Below, in pieces: positions 18,074 to 26,788 of a stretch of 32,530 nucleotides of DNA. A program made the position numbers and the translations under genes. Under the pieces are notes generated by a model, which was given only the letters and a program-made list of their open reading frames with translations, was not told the origin of the DNA and did no database searches. How positions within the stretch are numbered: position 1 is the first letter of the stretch; every line of letters starts with the position of its first letter. Source of the stretch: Planctomycetales bacterium. GTDB lineage: Bacteria; Planctomycetota; Planctomycetia; Pirellulales; S012-138. Where the stretch lies: assembly GCA_015488215.1 (NCBI GenBank), contig WFOE01000252.1, forward strand, positions 1 to 32,530, in the 5' to 3' direction.

Positions 18074-18595
18074 GTGAAAATCTATCCCCAACCCCAAGCG
18101 GAAACCGAAGTGCAATTCCGGTGGATGGTCCGCCGCGACCTGCCCGCCGTGCTGGAAATCGAACGCCAAAGCTTCGAATACGCCTGGACCGAGGAAGACT
18201 TCCTCCGCTGTCTGGAACAGCGCAACTGCGTGGGCACGGTCGTCCGCGTGGACGACCAGATTGTCGGTTACATGATTTACCAGATGCACAAAAACCGGAT
18301 CCACCTGCTCAACTTCGCTGTGGCTCCCCAGTGGCGCCGCAAAGGAGTGGGCACCCAGATGATCCAGCGGCTCAAAAAACGCCTGGTCCAGCAGGGACGC
18401 CAGCGGATTACGCTAGAGGTACGGGAAACCAACCTGCCGGCCCAGTTGTTCTTCCGGCACTGCGGCTTTCGCGCCATTTGCGTGCTGCATGGATTCTACG
18501 AAAACACCACCGAAGACGCCTACCTGATGCAGTACCGCCATCGGCCCTCGCTCAAAGAACAACCCGCCCCCGAGAATCGTCGCCTGGCCGGGTAG
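18074..18595 (+). CDS. rimI: Ribosomal protein alanine N-acetyltransferase (RimI-like GNAT)
   Basis: RRDLPAVLEIERQSFEYAWTEEDFLRCL, LLNFAVAPQWRRKGVGTQMIQRL (GNAT acetyl-CoA motif), LEVRETNLPAQLFFRHCGF. Confidence 0.85.
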   Translation: MKIYPQPQAETEVQFRWMVRRDLPAVLEIERQSFEYAWTEEDFLRCLEQRNCVGTVVRVDDQIVGYMIYQMHKNRIHLLNFAVAPQWRRKGVGTQMIQRLKKRLVQQGRQRITLEVRETNLPAQLFFRHCGFRAICVLHGFYENTTEDAYLMQYRHRPSLKEQPAPENRRLAG

Positions 18596-19064
18596 AGTGT
18601 GGTTCGGGGCAAGTCTTTTTCGCCCCGCCACCCCTGGACAAGACAAAATTGGGCAAGAGGCGACTCGGCCCGGCGGTCTTTTCCGGGTTCCGACCGCATC
18701 TCGACCCCCGCGCGATTTCGGAAGGCTGGTACCCCAATCCCTGTTCCGCTCCTGCCGGATACGACAAGAGGCTACCGATCGCACACTGCCCTTCTCTATT
18801 TCTTGCCATTTCTTGTTTCGGCGGGGCACGCGATCCCGGGCCTATGGTCAAGCTGGGAGGCGTAGTTTAGACTGGGGTTCCTACTAGCCTACCGCAGACG
18901 GATTGCTGCCGACATGGAGCACAAAAAGCTCCCTTGCCAGTTTTGCGAAGCTAACGCAGAATACGTGTTTTCCACAGGGTGCATGGCGTTTACGGAGAGA
19001 TTTCCCCCTCGGTTTCCACGGGCCTGGATTTCCTGCAACCGTTTGGCAACAGGAGTGGACCCTC

Positions 19065-19442
19065 GTGCTTGTAAATATCACGACTCGGCATGGTCAGTTG
19101 AGCAGCGAAGACAAGCAGTGGATAGAAGAAAAGGTCCAGCGGCTGTTGCGCTATTTTTCACGGATCATGGCTATCGAAGTTACCGTGGAATTGCCCACCC
19201 AGGAAAAGACCCGCGAAAAGCCCCAGGTAGAGCTGCTCGTTTCGGCCGAACATAAGCACGATTTTGTGGCTAAGGCCCGGGCCGAAACACTCTATACAGC
19301 TCTGGACGAGTGCTTGTCCAAGATGGAACAGCAGCTTCGCAAGTATAAATCCCGTATCCAGGACCACCGACCGCCGGAATCCTTGCGATCCGGCGGCGCA
19401 TCCCGAGAAAACCCCGAAGAGGAGAAAGAAGGAACCGAGTAG
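19065..19442 (+). CDS. hpf: Ribosome hibernation-promoting factor (HPF/RaiA family)
   Basis: MLVNITTRHGQLSSEDKQWIEEKVQRLLRYFSRIMAIEVTVEL...KPQVELLVSAEHKHDFVAKARAETLYTALDECLSKMEQQLRKYKSRIQDH. GTG start at 19065 with AGGAG about 9 nt upstream. Confidence 0.85.
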   Translation: MLVNITTRHGQLSSEDKQWIEEKVQRLLRYFSRIMAIEVTVELPTQEKTREKPQVELLVSAEHKHDFVAKARAETLYTALDECLSKMEQQLRKYKSRIQDHRPPESLRSGGASRENPEEEKEGTE

Positions 19443-19547
19443 GTTTCCGGAACATTTTTGGGGACAGCCCGCCGGCTGGAAGAGAATCCAACAGGAAATA
19501 CGACGGTATCGGTTTGTCACCCCTTTTGGAGTGAAAGGAACGGTCGG

Positions 19548-20024
19548 ATGAGGTTCGCCGACTTCGTCTGTCGCGAGGCGGTCATCCCGGAGTTGCAAGC
19601 CAGCGACAAGGAAGGGGTTATCCAGGAGATGCTCCAAGCGCTGCAACAGTGTGGCGCGATCAAAGCGGAGGAAATGCCAGGGATTTTCAAGGCCATTATG
19701 AAGCGGGAGGAGCTGGGCAGCACGGGGTTGGGCCGAGGGGTGGCTGTGCCCCATATCAAGCATCCCAGCGTCGAATCCCTAGTGGGTACCGTGGCCGTTA
19801 GCCACCAAGGGGTGGATTTCGCCGCGATGGACGGGGACCCGGTCTTCGTCTTCATTCTGCTGATTTCCCCACCGGACCGTTCGGCTGACCATCTTCGGGC
19901 GCTGGAGAATATCATCAAGCAGATGCGCAACGACACGTTTTTGCGGTTCCTCCGGCAAGCAAAAACCAAAGAAGACATTCTCCAGGTTCTGGACGAAGCC
20001 GACGCCGGGCAATTCGCCACCTAA
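19548..20024 (+). CDS. ptsN: PTS EIIA-like protein (PtsN/fructose-type EIIA)
   Basis: EMLQALQQCGAIKAEEMPGIFKAIMKREELGSTGLGRGVAVPHIKHPSVESLVGTVAVSHQGVDFAAMDGDPVFVFILLISPPDRSADHLRALENI; the active His lies in VAVPHIKHP. Confidence 0.9.
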   Translation: MRFADFVCREAVIPELQASDKEGVIQEMLQALQQCGAIKAEEMPGIFKAIMKREELGSTGLGRGVAVPHIKHPSVESLVGTVAVSHQGVDFAAMDGDPVFVFILLISPPDRSADHLRALENIIKQMRNDTFLRFLRQAKTKEDILQVLDEADAGQFAT

Positions 20025-20134
20025 GGCGTTTGTGCCGTATTGGAAGTCCGGCAAGAAGCCGGTTGGAAAACGCCGGCTTTGGAACGCGGGGGAAACCGTC
20101 TCTTCCTCCGCCGCAAGGGCATTGGGATTTGCTG

Positions 20135-20443
20135 ATGAGCGATTTTCCCACAGTCACACGTACGGTCGTGGTTAACAACCCGCAAGGTTTCCACATGCGC
20201 CCGGCACATCTATTTGCCCAAAAAGCCCAGCAGTTCCAGTCGCAGATTTTTGTGATCAAAGGGGACCTGCGTTGCGACGGCCGCAGCATCATGGAGCTGC
20301 TGACCTTGGCTGCCCCGCAGGGGACCGAGCTGGTGATCGAAGCCCAGGGCCCCGATGCGCAACAAGCCGTGGAAGCTCTGGCTCCAATCGTGGAAAACCC
20401 CGAACCGGAAGAACTAGCCGGCGAAGAGGAATCCGCCGAGTGA
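20135..20443 (+). CDS. HPr-family phosphocarrier protein with acidic C-terminal tail
   Basis: VVVNNPQGFHMRPAHLFAQKAQQF (His-15 site) and CDGRSIMELLTLAAPQGTELVIEAQG (Ser-46 site), tail NPEPEELAGEEESAE. Confidence 0.9.
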   Translation: MSDFPTVTRTVVVNNPQGFHMRPAHLFAQKAQQFQSQIFVIKGDLRCDGRSIMELLTLAAPQGTELVIEAQGPDAQQAVEALAPIVENPEPEELAGEEESAE

Positions 20444-20541
20444 GCCTCAGCGGGTTTCCTGGTGCCTCAGAATTGTAAAAAGCAGCGCGTATTCCTGCTT
20501 CAGAGCAAAAGCAGCCAGTGGCTGCGGCGGGAGCCGCCTCC

Positions 20542-20683
20542 GCCGACTGAGTCGGCAGCTCGCTGAATTGCCGAGTCTCGATCAGCGATAACGAGCTGCC
20601 GATTACGAATTCCGGGTACGAGCACGAGCACGAACACCTGTTTTTCCGCTGGAGCGGAAGCTCCTTGCGCAAGTTGCGCAAGG
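20542..20683. repeat. Cluster of palindromes/inverted repeats between convergent genes
   Basis: GCCGACT-G-AGTCGGC (20542-20556); TCGGCAGCTCG (20552-20562) with CGAGCTGCCGA (20592-20602) and nested CGCTGA/TCAGCG; GGAGC-GGAA-GCTCC (20651-20664); CCTTGCGCAA-G-TTGCGCAAGG (20663-20683). Confidence 0.75.
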
Positions 20684-20726
20684 CGCACGGCGCAAGCCGA
20701 TACTTCCCCAGCGTTTCACCCAAAGA

Positions 20727-21989
20727 TCAGCGGAGTTGTCGTTTGATCTGCCGGGCCAGGCGGCGAATCCGGGGTGATTCGTCTCCCTGGGCGGCCCGGT
20801 ACACGCGGCGAAGCTGCAACGGGTCCCCTCCGGCGGCCAAGAGCGAAAGGGCCGCCAGCCGCACCGGTTCGCTGGCATCTTCGGCCGCCCACCATAGCCA
20901 GGGATTGGCTCCTGGTCCCAACTGTTCGGCCAGACGTTCCAAGGCCCGGGCTTTTCGTCCCGGCGTGCCGGTGCCCAGCTCGTACAAGGATTGCCGTACC
21001 TGCGGCGGCACGCCGGCCGAGACAATCCGGTCCCACAGCGCTTGCTTTTCGGCCGGATTGGCCGCTTGCTGCCAGCGCCGCCAGAGAGGCCAAAGTGGCT
21101 CGGCTGCCCTGGCTCTGGCAGCCACCCGGTTCCGGAGTGCTGTTTCCCTCGGAGTCGGCAGCGTAGCCCTCTCCCCGGCCGGAAGGCGCGAGGGGAAAGG
21201 CGGGCCCTCTTGGTCGGGCGAGATGTTCCTATTGCCGTCGTTGCCGGAGGGCCTGGGCTCGCGGGACAGCTCCCGAGCCTGATTGGCCACGCCCCGGGCC
21301 AGCGGTTGGGGTGTGCCGACAGTGCCGCGTGGCGCTTCGTTGCCGGGAGCGAAGGCTTGGCCTCCAATTGGCACCTTTGCACCGGAAGCGGCCGGTGGTT
21401 CCGTTTTCTGGGATTGTGGAGTCGGGGAGCGGTTTCGGTTCCGCTTGCCCGACGAGCGGGCCGGGGGTGCGGAGCCTTGGGCCAAGGCCACCTGGGCCGC
21501 CGCGTCCTGAGGGGATTCTTGTGCAGCCAGCAGGCGCTTGCGGACCTGTTGCACTCGGGCCAGCAGTACCCAGCGGCTCCCGGGAGCCCCGGCGGCCAGG
21601 TGGTTGTAAAGCTGTTCGAGCAGTCCGACGAGTTCCTTTCGGGCCGAGGGGGCCAGCTCTAGCGAAGGCGAATCAAGCAGCTCCAGCAGCGCCGTCACTT
21701 CTTGCTGCAACCGCTCCGGTTCCAGCCGCCGCAGCCGCCGCCACTGTTGCTTGCGCCACTGCTGCCACACTTCGGCCTGGGGCGAAAGTGGCACATTCCA
21801 GCCGGAGGCCGGCTCGCTTTCGGCCGGGGCTTCGGTTCCTTCAGACTGGTCCGGTCCGGCCGACCAGGCTCCGTGGCGCAAAGCCCAGCGCAGCAGGGGC
21901 TCTCCGCCCCAGTACAACGCGCCACACACCAGCGCCGTCCAGGCGGCAAGCAACGCCGCGCCGGCTCGCTTCGGGGAAGGGATTCGCAT
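20727..21989 (-). CDS. Hypothetical membrane-anchored protein with HEAT-like C-terminal helical repeats
   Basis: Likely start MRIPSPKRAG followed by one TM segment AGAALLAAWTALVCGALYW; C-terminus ASEPVRLAALSLLAAGGDPLQLRRVYRAAQGDESPRIRRLARQIKRQL is HEAT-like. Confidence 0.65.
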   Translation of the reverse strand: MRIPSPKRAGAALLAAWTALVCGALYWGGEPLLRWALRHGAWSAGPDQSEGTEAPAESEPASGWNVPLSPQAEVWQQWRKQQWRRLRRLEPERLQQEVTALLELLDSPSLELAPSARKELVGLLEQLYNHLAAGAPGSRWVLLARVQQVRKRLLAAQESPQDAAAQVALAQGSAPPARSSGKRNRNRSPTPQSQKTEPPAASGAKVPIGGQAFAPGNEAPRGTVGTPQPLARGVANQARELSREPRPSGNDGNRNISPDQEGPPFPSRLPAGERATLPTPRETALRNRVAARARAAEPLWPLWRRWQQAANPAEKQALWDRIVSAGVPPQVRQSLYELGTGTPGRKARALERLAEQLGPGANPWLWWAAEDASEPVRLAALSLLAAGGDPLQLRRVYRAAQGDESPRIRRLARQIKRQLR

Positions 21990-22201
21990 TGGGGAACGGC
22001 CACAACCAAAAGCGCCTGGGAAACCGAAGGCCAAATCGCGGCGGGGATTCTACTCCCCTGGCCCACCCAGGCAAGAGCAAATCCACACCCAGAGGCCATC
22101 AGGGGCACTTGCACTGCAGCGGCTCGAAGTCCGCCACGCCCCCTCGAGCCGGCGGGTTCCGTCTGGCCGGTTGACAAACGATGACGGACAGGAGAGACTG
22201 A

Positions 22202-22220
22202 TTTTTTGGTTGGCTAAAAA
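22202..22220. promoter_or_regulatory. Candidate metalloregulator operator (imperfect AT-flanked dyad) upstream of the metal ABC operon
   Basis: TTTTTTGGTTGGCTAAAAA(A), downstream of a perfect TTGACA (22171-22176) and immediately before the SBP gene. Confidence 0.3.
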
Positions 22221-23249
22221 ATGTTTTTCGCACAATCAAATATGCAGGCTTCCGTTGGAGTGGGAAAGCCCGGCGGGCGCGCTCCGGCCCCTCGGGCACA
22301 GCCCCTGTCGCGCAGGCGGCTTCTGAGGACCGTGGCTGCTGCCTCGCTGGGCACCTGGTGCGGCTGTATGCCGGGCTTGGGGGCCTCCAGTCTCCCGGGC
22401 AGCAACGGCGACCGCCCCTTGTGTGTGGCCACCACCGGAATCGTGACCGACCTGGTGGCCCAGGTGGCCGGGGGCGAGTGCCGGGTGCATGCGCTGATGG
22501 GCCCGGGCGTGGACCCGCATCTGTATCGTCCCAGCCCGGGCGACGTGGCCCACCTCAGCGCCGCGGCGGTGGTCTTTTACAACGGCCTGCACCTGGAAGG
22601 GAAAATGGCCCAACTGCTGCGGCGGCTCGGCCGGCATCGCCCGGTGGTGTCCCTGGGCGAGCACCTGCGGCGCCGCTGCCCGGAACGACTCATCCCGGTG
22701 GGAGAGGGGGAGTACGATCCGCACATCTGGTTCGATGTGGAGTTGTGGAGCCGCACCCTTCCGGCGGTGGAACGCGCCTTGGTAAAGTTGATCCCCGAAC
22801 AGGCCCAGGCACTCCGGCGGCGGGCAAGCAGCACAAGCCGCCGTCTCCGGCAGCTTGATCGGTGGTGCCGCGAGCAGTTGGCCCGCATCCCCCCCCGGGG
22901 GCGCGTGCTGGTTACAGCCCACGACGCCTTCCGCTACTTCGGCCGCGCCTATGGCATCCAGGTGGTGGGCATCCAGGGCGTAAGCACCGAGTCCGAAGCC
23001 GGTATTGCCGACATCAATCGCCTGGTGCGGATGATTGTCGGCCGCAGGATTAAGGCGATTTTCGTCGAAAGTAGCGTTCCGGAACGCCACGTGCACGCCA
23101 TTCTGGACGGCTGCCGGGCAGCCGGGCATCCGGTTCGCCTGGGCGGCCAGTTGTACTCCGACGCCCTGGGACCACCCGGTTCCGGAGCCGACACCTACGA
23201 GCAAATGGTCCGGCATAACGTGCGGACCATCGTACAAGCCCTGAGCTGA
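22221..23249 (+). CDS. Metal ABC transporter substrate-binding protein (TroA/MntA/ZnuA family)
   Basis: [22 protein letters not shown] export/lipoprotein-like signal; [84 protein letters not shown]; no His-rich loop. Confidence 0.9.
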   Translation: MFFAQSNMQASVGVGKPGGRAPAPRAQPLSRRRLLRTVAAASLGTWCGCMPGLGASSLPGSNGDRPLCVATTGIVTDLVAQVAGGECRVHALMGPGVDPHLYRPSPGDVAHLSAAAVVFYNGLHLEGKMAQLLRRLGRHRPVVSLGEHLRRRCPERLIPVGEGEYDPHIWFDVELWSRTLPAVERALVKLIPEQAQALRRRASSTSRRLRQLDRWCREQLARIPPRGRVLVTAHDAFRYFGRAYGIQVVGIQGVSTESEAGIADINRLVRMIVGRRIKAIFVESSVPERHVHAILDGCRAAGHPVRLGGQLYSDALGPPGSGADTYEQMVRHNVRTIVQALS

Positions 23250-23253
23250 AACG

Positions 23254-24090
23254 ATGCTCAAGCGTCCCGACTCCCCGCAAGCGGAAGCGGAACCCGGCCG
23301 GCAGCCCCCCGCCGGAACGGGCCCCGGCGCGCCGGTGCTGGACGTGCACGACGTGACCGTGGCTTACCATCGCCGCACCGTGTTGTGGAACGTGGACTTT
23401 ACGCTGCAAAGCCCCTCGCTGGTGGCCGTGGTGGGACCCAACGGGGCGGGCAAGAGCACCCTGCTGAAAGCCGTGCTGGGGCTGGTGCCGCTGGCCTCGG
23501 GCAGTGTGCGGTTCTGGGGAGAACCCCTGGCCCGATGCCGCCGCCGTGTGGCCTATGTGCCGCAGCGGGAAAGCGTGGACTGGGATTTTCCCGTCACCGT
23601 GCGCGACGTGGTGCTGATGGGCACCTACGCCCGCCTGGGCTGGTTCCGGCGGCCCGGCCCGGACGAACACCGCCTGGCCCAGCAGTGCATGGAACAACTG
23701 GGCATTGCCCACGTGGCCGACCGGCAGATCGGGCAGCTTTCCGGCGGGCAGCAGCAGCGGACGTTCCTGGCCCGGGCCTTGGCCCAACGGGCCGACATGT
23801 ACTTCATGGACGAACCGCTGGCCGGGGTGGACGCGGCCACCGAACGGGTGGTGTTCGACCTGTTCAAGCAACTGCATGCCCAGCACAAAACCGTGGTAGT
23901 GGTGCACCACGATCTGCGTTCGGTTCCGGAACACTTCGAGCACGTGTTGCTGCTCAACACCCGCGTGGTGGCCTTCGGTCCGGTGCAGGAGGTGTTCACG
24001 CCGCAGAATCTGCAACAGACCTACGGCGGGCGGCTCTCGGCCCTGGAACAAGTGGCCGAGGCGCTGCGCCGCACCGAAAAAACCCCGTGA
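23254..24090 (+). CDS. Metal ABC transporter ATP-binding protein (TroB/MntB/ZnuC-like)
   Basis: Walker [10 protein letters not shown], signature LSGGQQQR, Walker B MYFMDEP, switch His VVVVHHDL. Confidence 0.93.
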   Translation: MLKRPDSPQAEAEPGRQPPAGTGPGAPVLDVHDVTVAYHRRTVLWNVDFTLQSPSLVAVVGPNGAGKSTLLKAVLGLVPLASGSVRFWGEPLARCRRRVAYVPQRESVDWDFPVTVRDVVLMGTYARLGWFRRPGPDEHRLAQQCMEQLGIAHVADRQIGQLSGGQQQRTFLARALAQRADMYFMDEPLAGVDAATERVVFDLFKQLHAQHKTVVVVHHDLRSVPEHFEHVLLLNTRVVAFGPVQEVFTPQNLQQTYGGRLSALEQVAEALRRTEKTP

Positions 24091-24093
24091 ACC

Positions 24094-25263
24094 ATGTGGA
24101 GCTACAACACGCTGGTCGTGCTGGCCGGAGCGGCTTCGCTGGGGTTGCTCTGCGCGCTGGTGGGCACGTTCGCCGTGTTGCGCCGCCAGGCCCTGCTGGG
24201 CGATGCCCTGGCCCACGCCACGCTGCCGGGACTGTGCCTAGCGTTTCTGCTGCTGGGGGTCAAGCATCCCCTGGCCATGCCCGCCGGGGCGCTGGCCACC
24301 GGACTGCTGGGCGTGCTGGCCGTGGCCGCTTTGCAGCGCTGGGGGCGCCTGCGTCCCGACGCTGCCCTGGGCGTGGTGCTGAGCGTTTTCTACGGGGCCG
24401 GCGTGATGCTCAGCCGCGTGGTGCAAAACCACACCACCGCCGGCAGCAAGGCCGGACTGGAGCGATTCCTGCTGGGTAGCGCCGCCGGCATGGTCTGGCA
24501 CGATGTTGCCTTAATCTCCCTGCTGGCCCTGGCCGTGGCCGCCGTGATCGTGCTGGGCTATCGTGTCTGGAAAGTGATGAGCTTCGATAGCCAGTTCGCC
24601 CTGGCCCTGGGCCTGCCCGTCTCCTGGCTCGACGGGCTGCTGATGGCTCTGGTGGCTTTGACCGTGGTGGCCGGGCTGCCGGCGGCCGGGGCCGTGATGG
24701 TGGCCGCGCTGCTGGTGCTGCCGGTCGTTTCGGCCCGATTGTGGGTTCACCGGCTGGAAACGCTCGTTGTGCTCTCTTGCATTCTAGGCGTGGCGATGGG
24801 GGCGGCCGGCGTGCTACTCAGTGCCAGCCGGGAGCGGCTTCCCACCGGGCCGACCATCGTGCTGGTGGGCGGAGCGTGCTTTGCCGTGTCGCTGGTCGCT
24901 TCGCCCCAACGAGGGCTGGTGGTGCGGTTGTGGCGGCTGGCTCAGTTCCGACGCCGTCTGGCCCTGTTCCAACTGCTGCAGACCGTGGGCGAGCTTCAGC
25001 AGGAGCAAGCCGGTCGGGCCGTAGCGCTTTCCCAAGCGGCAGCTCGGCTGGGATGGCCCCCATCGCGCACCGCCGCACTTGCGCTTCAGGCCCGATTGCA
25101 GCACTGGCTCGCCCAGCCGGAGGAAAAGCCGGAAGAAAAGCACCTGGAGTTGACTCCCGCGGGCCGGGAACAGTTGGAACGGCTCCAGCAACAACTGGCC
25201 CCCGAACCCGGCAGCCTGTCCGTTTCCGAAAATGCCCCCGACGGTCGAGGAAGTGCCCGATGA
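24094..25263 (+). CDS. Metal ABC transporter permease (TroC-like) with C-terminal winged-helix-like tail
   Basis: Multi-TM ABC-3 family pattern (LLCALVGTFAVLRRQALLGDALAHATLPGLCLAFLLLG); C-terminal ALFQLLQTVGELQQEQ...SQAAARLGWPPSRTAALALQARLQHWL...LELTPAGREQLERLQQQL. Confidence 0.88.
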   Translation: MWSYNTLVVLAGAASLGLLCALVGTFAVLRRQALLGDALAHATLPGLCLAFLLLGVKHPLAMPAGALATGLLGVLAVAALQRWGRLRPDAALGVVLSVFYGAGVMLSRVVQNHTTAGSKAGLERFLLGSAAGMVWHDVALISLLALAVAAVIVLGYRVWKVMSFDSQFALALGLPVSWLDGLLMALVALTVVAGLPAAGAVMVAALLVLPVVSARLWVHRLETLVVLSCILGVAMGAAGVLLSASRERLPTGPTIVLVGGACFAVSLVASPQRGLVVRLWRLAQFRRRLALFQLLQTVGELQQEQAGRAVALSQAAARLGWPPSRTAALALQARLQHWLAQPEEKPEEKHLELTPAGREQLERLQQQLAPEPGSLSVSENAPDGRGSAR

Positions 25264-26747
25264 GCACCTGGCCTGTGGTGCCCGCAGAGCCGATTCCGCT
25301 GCAACCGACGCTGGCCCCGCGCAGCCTGGGCCGCCTGGGCCTGGCCGCGGCCGCGTTGCTGGCGTTGTTGCTCGGGGGGCCAAGCGCCTGGGCGCTGGGC
25401 TGGATTGGTTCCTGGCCGGGACCGCTGGCCGCCATCGCCTGGTCCACCGTGGGGCTGGCGCTGCTTTGCAACACGGCCTGTGCGCTGCTGGGCACGTTTC
25501 TCGTGCTGCGGCGGATGAGCCTGCTTAGCGACGCGATCAGTCATGCCGTGCTGCCCGGGCTGGTGGTGGCGTTTTTGATCACGGGCCGCCTGGACCCTTG
25601 GGCCATGCTGGCCGGGGCGGTCGTCGTGGGCATGCTCACGGCCACCGGGGTGCAAGCCGTGCGGCAACTGGCCCAACTGGCCGACGATGCCAGCATGGGC
25701 GTGGTGTATCCGGTGCTGTTTGCCCTGGGGGTGGTGCTGCTTTCCCGATACGCCCATCACGTCGACCTGGATACCGACTGCGTGTTGTTCGGCCTGCTGG
25801 AGCTGGCGGCGCTGGATACGATCCGCCTGGGCACCTGGGAGCTTCCCCGCAGCCTGCTTACGCTGGCTCCGGCGCTGCTGGGCGTGCTGGGATTTCTGCT
25901 GCTGGCCTGGAAAGAGCTGCTGGCCGCTTCGTTCGATCCGGCCATGGCCGCCGCGGCGGGACTTCGCCCCCGGTTGATGCACTACCTGCTCATGGCCCTG
26001 GTGGCCACGGTAGCCGTGGCCAGTTTCGAGGCCGTCGGCTCCATTCTGGTGGTGGCCATGATGATTGTGCCCGGGGTGTGCGGGCGGCTGCTCAGTGATC
26101 GGGTGACCGGCACGCTCTTTTGGGCCGTGCTGGTGGCCTGGGTGGCGGCCCTGTGGGGATACGCTCTGGCCGCGTGGTTCAACACCACGGTGGCTGGTTC
26201 CATGGCCGTGGCCGCCGGCGTGGTGCTGGTGCTGGTGGTGCTGCTCAGCCCCCGGCACGGCGTGCTGGTGGATGCGGCCCACCGGCTGGGCACGCGATTG
26301 ACCATCGCCGGCGAAGACCTGCTCAAGTGGCTGTTGAAGCAGGAACCGGGCTACGAGCGGCTCGACTCCGCCCCGCAAGGTTCCGTCCCGCCGGCCGAGG
26401 CGGCTTGCGTGCCTCGAAAACACTGCCTGGAACACCTGGGTGGCCGCTGGCAGGCCCGGCTCGTGTTGTGGCTGCTTGGCCGCCGCGGATGGATCGAGCA
26501 GGCCTGGGACCGCGTGTGTCTCACTCCCGCCGGCCGGCGGCGAGCCTGGCACCTGGTTCGCGCCCACCGGCTCTGGGAAACCTTTCTGGAAGAACACCTG
26601 CAACTGGCCCCGGACCACGTGCACGAACCGGCCGAACAACTCGAACACTTCCTCGGCCCCGGCCTGCAACAGGAACTGGAACAACAGCTCCAGCGGGCCT
26701 ACGATCCCCACGGCCGCAAAATCCCCAAGCAAGCCGAAGAACACTAG
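25260..26747 (+). CDS. Metal ABC transporter permease (TroD-like) fused to a C-terminal DtxR/MntR-type metal-binding regulator domain
   Basis: ATG at 25260 overlaps the upstream TGA (ATGA). ABC-3 permease TMs (LLCNTACALLGTFLVLRRMSLLSDAISHAVLPGLVVAFLITG); C-terminus LTPAGRRRAWHLVRAHRLWETFLEEHLQLAPDHVHEPAEQLEHFLGPGLQQELEQQLQRAYDPHGRKIP matches the DtxR/MntR dimerisation/metal-binding region. Confidence 0.88.
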   Translation: MSTWPVVPAEPIPLQPTLAPRSLGRLGLAAAALLALLLGGPSAWALGWIGSWPGPLAAIAWSTVGLALLCNTACALLGTFLVLRRMSLLSDAISHAVLPGLVVAFLITGRLDPWAMLAGAVVVGMLTATGVQAVRQLAQLADDASMGVVYPVLFALGVVLLSRYAHHVDLDTDCVLFGLLELAALDTIRLGTWELPRSLLTLAPALLGVLGFLLLAWKELLAASFDPAMAAAAGLRPRLMHYLLMALVATVAVASFEAVGSILVVAMMIVPGVCGRLLSDRVTGTLFWAVLVAWVAALWGYALAAWFNTTVAGSMAVAAGVVLVLVVLLSPRHGVLVDAAHRLGTRLTIAGEDLLKWLLKQEPGYERLDSAPQGSVPPAEAACVPRKHCLEHLGGRWQARLVLWLLGRRGWIEQAWDRVCLTPAGRRRAWHLVRAHRLWETFLEEHLQLAPDHVHEPAEQLEHFLGPGLQQELEQQLQRAYDPHGRKIPKQAEEH

Positions 26748-26788
26748 CCGCCTCTCTTGCACCGTGGGGGTCTAAGTCAGCGACTGGC

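Noticed and set aside
18914-19255. ORF beginning MEHKKLPCQFCEANAEYVFSTGC, resembling a CxxC zinc-finger N-terminus upstream of hpf
   Set aside because: Runs out of frame into hpf and becomes low-complexity after ~40 aa; a single CxxC-like stretch is insufficient evidence for a gene or remnant.
25086-26762. 558-aa His/Gln-rich minus-strand ORF, superficially a metal-binding protein
   Set aside because: Exact antisense of the TroC/TroD-like permease genes; the His/Gln richness is the complement of Val/Leu/Met/Ala-rich TM codons.
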